NCBI GenBank assembly: GCA_977006965.1
Contig: OZ345374.1
Location: forward strand, 1,488,001 to 1,552,000
Reading direction: 5' to 3'
DNA length: 64,000 bases
DNA from: Phymatolithon calcareum
Lineage: Eukaryota; Rhodophyta; Florideophyceae; Hapalidiales
Made by a program: the position numbers and the translations under genes. Below, one piece after another: positions 61,084-64,000 of the stretch. Every line of letters starts with the position of its first letter. Position 1 is the stretch's first letter. A model generated the notes under the pieces. The model was not told the origin of the DNA. It ran no database searches and saw only the letters and a program-made list of their open reading frames with translations.

Positions 61084-62736
61084 ATGAATCAGATAATGAT
61101 AAACCACAACGACCAGAGAGACAACAAATGGAATGGAGCATGTATTGATAGTGGCGCTCAGAAAACAGCCATCGGTAAACAACAAGCAATGGCCTACTGT
61201 AAATTTTCAGTAGTAAATTTTAAATTAAAGAAGAATAATAACACGTACCGATTCGGCACAGGTATTAAGAAATCAGAAGGAAGTATAAACCTAAGAATCC
61301 CTATGCCGAACAATTCGTTTATACTTGTATATGTTGACGTGGTAAATACCAACATCCCTCTTCTGCTAGGACTTGACTTTCTAGATACATTTGGCCTTTA
61401 CCTTAATAATCTTAATAACATATTTGTATGTCCAAAGCTAGGCTGGAAAATTCCAGTGGTAAGAAAATTGGGCCATTTATATCTCGAGTGGGGAAAGACA
61501 GATTCTATTCTATACACGAAATCGGAATTAAGAAAGCTGCACAGAGCATTCTATCATCCAGCGGATGATAAGCTCATAGGACTTCTTAAAAGGGCTAACC
61601 CGAGAACATCTTGGTCAGTTGACAGAGAACGATTGAGGGAAATCTCACAAGACTGCGATACCTGTCAAAGACTAGACAAGAAACCCGATCGCTTTAAGGT
61701 TGCCATTCCCAATCAAGATGAGGTTGTATTTGGGGCGGAGGTCTCAATGGACTTAATGTGGATAAATGGTAAATCTCTTCTACATGTTGTCGACACAGCG
61801 ACAAGATTTTCCTCAGCAACCTTTGTTGACTCAACGTGTTCCAGCTATGGGGAAAGCTCGGAGGGTCTTTGGAATGCCTTCATTGATGCATGGGTAACTC
61901 TTTACACTGGATATCCTAACCGCATGAGAGTGGACGCCGGTTCAGCATTTGTGTCAAAAGAATGGAAGGAGTTTACAAAAATGGCAGGCATTGAGCTCCG
62001 AGAATCTGGCGTTGAAGCTCACAACTCACTTGGACCTGGGGAGCGTTTACACGACCCTTTAAGACGAATATTTCTTAAAATAGAACATGATTTCCCTCAT
62101 ATATCCCAAGAGTTGATTCTCAGTATTGCCATAAAGGCAATGAATGACACGATTGGTGAGAACGGTCTTGTCCCTTCCTTACTAGTTTTTGGAATTGTTC
62201 CAAGATTCCCAATACTCAGCACAAACCTACCCACCCAAAAAGAGAGAATGAGGATTATCGCAGCGCCTCAAATGGAGTACAACACTATAGTTGCAGAACG
62301 ACGTGTTCTTACTGCCCTTCAGAAACGAGTCCCAGTAGCAGCGGACAGAGTATATGAAATAAACGATGAAGTCCTTATATACCGTGAGAAGAGAAAGAAA
62401 TGGGTCGGACCGTACACGGTAATACATGTTGATGATAAGATTGTAACGGTACAAAGTATGGATAATTCTTACATAGGAAAGTTTGACATTCATCAAATCA
62501 AACCCTATTTTAGAGATAGTCCTACAACTGATGCATATATTGATTCAATCGAGAAGCTACATTCGATGCTATCCGGGTTTAGATCAGGCGAAGGCCCTAG
62601 ATCACCTGCATACTCCGTTCATCTCACGGAAGTACTGAAACCCGGAGACCCAAGAGAAAAACGTTTTGATGATGCTAAGAAGAAAGAAATAGAAGGATTA
62701 ATTGAGCGGAACATGGAAAATTGTTCTTCGAAGTGA
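61084..62736 (+). CDS. pol: pol, protease-integrase part
   Basis: A 550-residue segment. The aspartic protease motif DSGAQ is at residue 22. The integrase has an H-H-C-C zinc site (LHRAFYHPADD and CDTCQ, about 153-195) and the catalytic triad D223, D284 and E320, with exactly 35 residues between the last two. A GPY/F-type module (KKWVGPYTVIHVDD, about 437-450, ending HQIKPYF) follows. Frame is open for about 120 nt upstream of the ATG. Protease and integrase before RT is the Ty1/copia order, while the GPY/F module is more usual in Ty3-type integrases. The frame shifts at about 62708 into the RT. Confidence 0.88.
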   Translation: MNQIMINHNDQRDNKWNGACIDSGAQKTAIGKQQAMAYCKFSVVNFKLKKNNNTYRFGTGIKKSEGSINLRIPMPNNSFILVYVDVVNTNIPLLLGLDFLDTFGLYLNNLNNIFVCPKLGWKIPVVRKLGHLYLEWGKTDSILYTKSELRKLHRAFYHPADDKLIGLLKRANPRTSWSVDRERLREISQDCDTCQRLDKKPDRFKVAIPNQDEVVFGAEVSMDLMWINGKSLLHVVDTATRFSSATFVDSTCSSYGESSEGLWNAFIDAWVTLYTGYPNRMRVDAGSAFVSKEWKEFTKMAGIELRESGVEAHNSLGPGERLHDPLRRIFLKIEHDFPHISQELILSIAIKAMNDTIGENGLVPSLLVFGIVPRFPILSTNLPTQKERMRIIAAPQMEYNTIVAERRVLTALQKRVPVAADRVYEINDEVLIYREKRKKWVGPYTVIHVDDKIVTVQSMDNSYIGKFDIHQIKPYFRDSPTTDAYIDSIEKLHSMLSGFRSGEGPRSPAYSVHLTEVLKPGDPREKRFDDAKKKEIEGLIERNMENCSSK

Positions 62737-64000
62737 AATGCCAGAAAATGCGAATTTATTGGGAGGAAGATTCGTCCTCGCTATAAAAGATGAAGGTACA
62801 GAGAAAGAAGTTTGGAATGCAAGATTTGTTGTACAGGGACATAAAGACAAGCTGAAAACTTCTCTGGTCCATGATTCTTCAACATCAAAACAAAACTCCA
62901 CACGTCTCTTGGTCGGACTTGGAGCAATATTTGGGTTTAGATTATTCTGCACAGACGTAACTCAGGCGTATTTACAAAGCTCCGAAAACTTAATGAGAGA
63001 TGTTTATCTTAAACCTTCACAGGAATTTGAGCTCGACGAGAAATATGTTCTTAAGCTTATGAAGCCGCTTTATGGGCTACCAGACAGTGGAGACTACTGG
63101 AGTAAGACATTCTCAGATCATCTTCGAGACGATCTAGGAATGGAGCTAGCAACCGGTGACGGTGCCTTCTTCTTTAAGACGCTGGACAATAAACTAAAGG
63201 GTCTATGTGTTACATATGTAGACGATTCTTTGCAAGCAGGAGATGATACATACAATGACCTTGCGAAGAAAACGATGAGTAAATTCCAGTGCAGAGAAAG
63301 GGAATGGGATAATGTACAGTACACCGGTGTTCAGATACAAACGAAAGAAAATGAGTTCCAAATACACCAACAGAAACATATTGTGAAACTGAAAGAACTA
63401 CACTCACTAGACGGTTTTTCAAAGTATAGGTCATTGCGCGCTCAGCTCTCTTGGGTTGTTAATACACGACCGGATATTGCATGTGCTGTTGCACAGTCAG
63501 CTCAAGTCACGGAAAAACAGTTCCAATTAAATTCATCGAAGTATATAAAAGAGCTTAACGCAGTGTTGAGACACTTAAGAAAATGTCCTCATTTGCCTCT
63601 ACGTTTCCCAAAACTAAACATGGATACAATTCGAATTCAAGTATATTCCGATGCTTCATATGCGAATAATGAAGATGGGAGCTCTCAGCTTGGCTACTTT
63701 ATATTTTTAACTGATAGGTCAGGAATGTGCCAACCAATACATTGGTCGTCGCATAAAGCAAAACGTGTCACTAAATCCGTACTAGGAAGTGAGACTATGG
63801 CACTCTCAGACGCTTTCAATATGGCGTACATGATGAAGCACGACTTACAGCGCTTGACTAAGAGAAATATTCCTATATATTTGCTCACTGATAGCTTAAG
63901 TCTATTTGATGTGGTGACAAAAGCTTCATGCACAAAAGAGAAAAGGCTTATGATCGATCTCACTGTCGTAAAGTCTGCTTACGCAAACAGGGAAATGAAA
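62708..64000 (+). CDS. pol: pol, reverse transcriptase-RNase H part (runs off the window)
   Basis: Continuous frame from 62708 to the window end. Copia-type RT features are WKIVLRSEMPENANLLGGRF, ARFVVQGHKDK, FCTDVTQAYLQS, LMKPLYGLPDSGDYW and the catalytic YVDD at 63215-63226. RNase H follows with VYSDASYANNEDGSSQ, LGSETMALSDA and LLTDSLS. The frame is joined to integrase only through a one-base shift near 62708. The end of the element lies beyond 64000. Confidence 0.9.

Overview
The window is eukaryotic nuclear DNA, most likely from a multicellular red alga (a florideophyte such as Chondrus or a relative). The evidence is mixed: genes have no intron or one or two short ones (64 to 116 bp, GTAHGT donors, CAG acceptors); there are two GH16 enzymes of the agarase/carrageenase type; there is an arsenosugar-biosynthesis radical SAM gene; and several plastid proteins have leaders starting MAF or rich in F, R and S. 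The species assignment is inference.

The gene-rich left part (3.5-38.9 kb) carries housekeeping genes: the LSG1 ribosome-export GTPase, SRP19, a probable plastid MgtC-type membrane protein, a conserved plastid protein of unknown function, a peroxiredoxin Q with an altered active site, ArsS, tandem GH16 hydrolases, membrane-anchored peptidyl-tRNA hydrolase 2, two bZIP factors, a two-pass Cys-rich membrane protein and an acidic repeat protein.

At 9.5-13.4 kb lies a 1300-residue STAND NTPase with a helical N-terminus, an NB-ARC module and ten nearly identical 43-residue WD40 repeats that differ at only a few positions. This is the layout of diversifying allorecognition and immune receptors in fungi. 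It sits between two nearly identical copies of a TA-flanked MITE, with a pogo-like MITE next to the right-hand copy.

From 40 to 52 kb, three paralogous secreted Pro/Ala/Ser/Thr-rich proteins lie about 5 kb apart on the minus strand. They share a conserved promoter block and an almost invariant C-terminus, and two of them show a gene-conversion-like patch. The DNA between and after them is full of 5'-truncated non-LTR retroposons with clear target-site duplications. Two of these landed in the same 11-bp target inside one gene. A frameshifted LARGE-like glycosyltransferase lies at 53-54 kb.

The right end (57.8-64.0 kb) is most of an LTR retrotransposon of the Ty1/copia order (protease, integrase, RT, RNase H). 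It carries an unusual U1-type zinc-finger ORF upstream of gag and a GPY/F module in its integrase. The copy is frameshifted and runs off the window.
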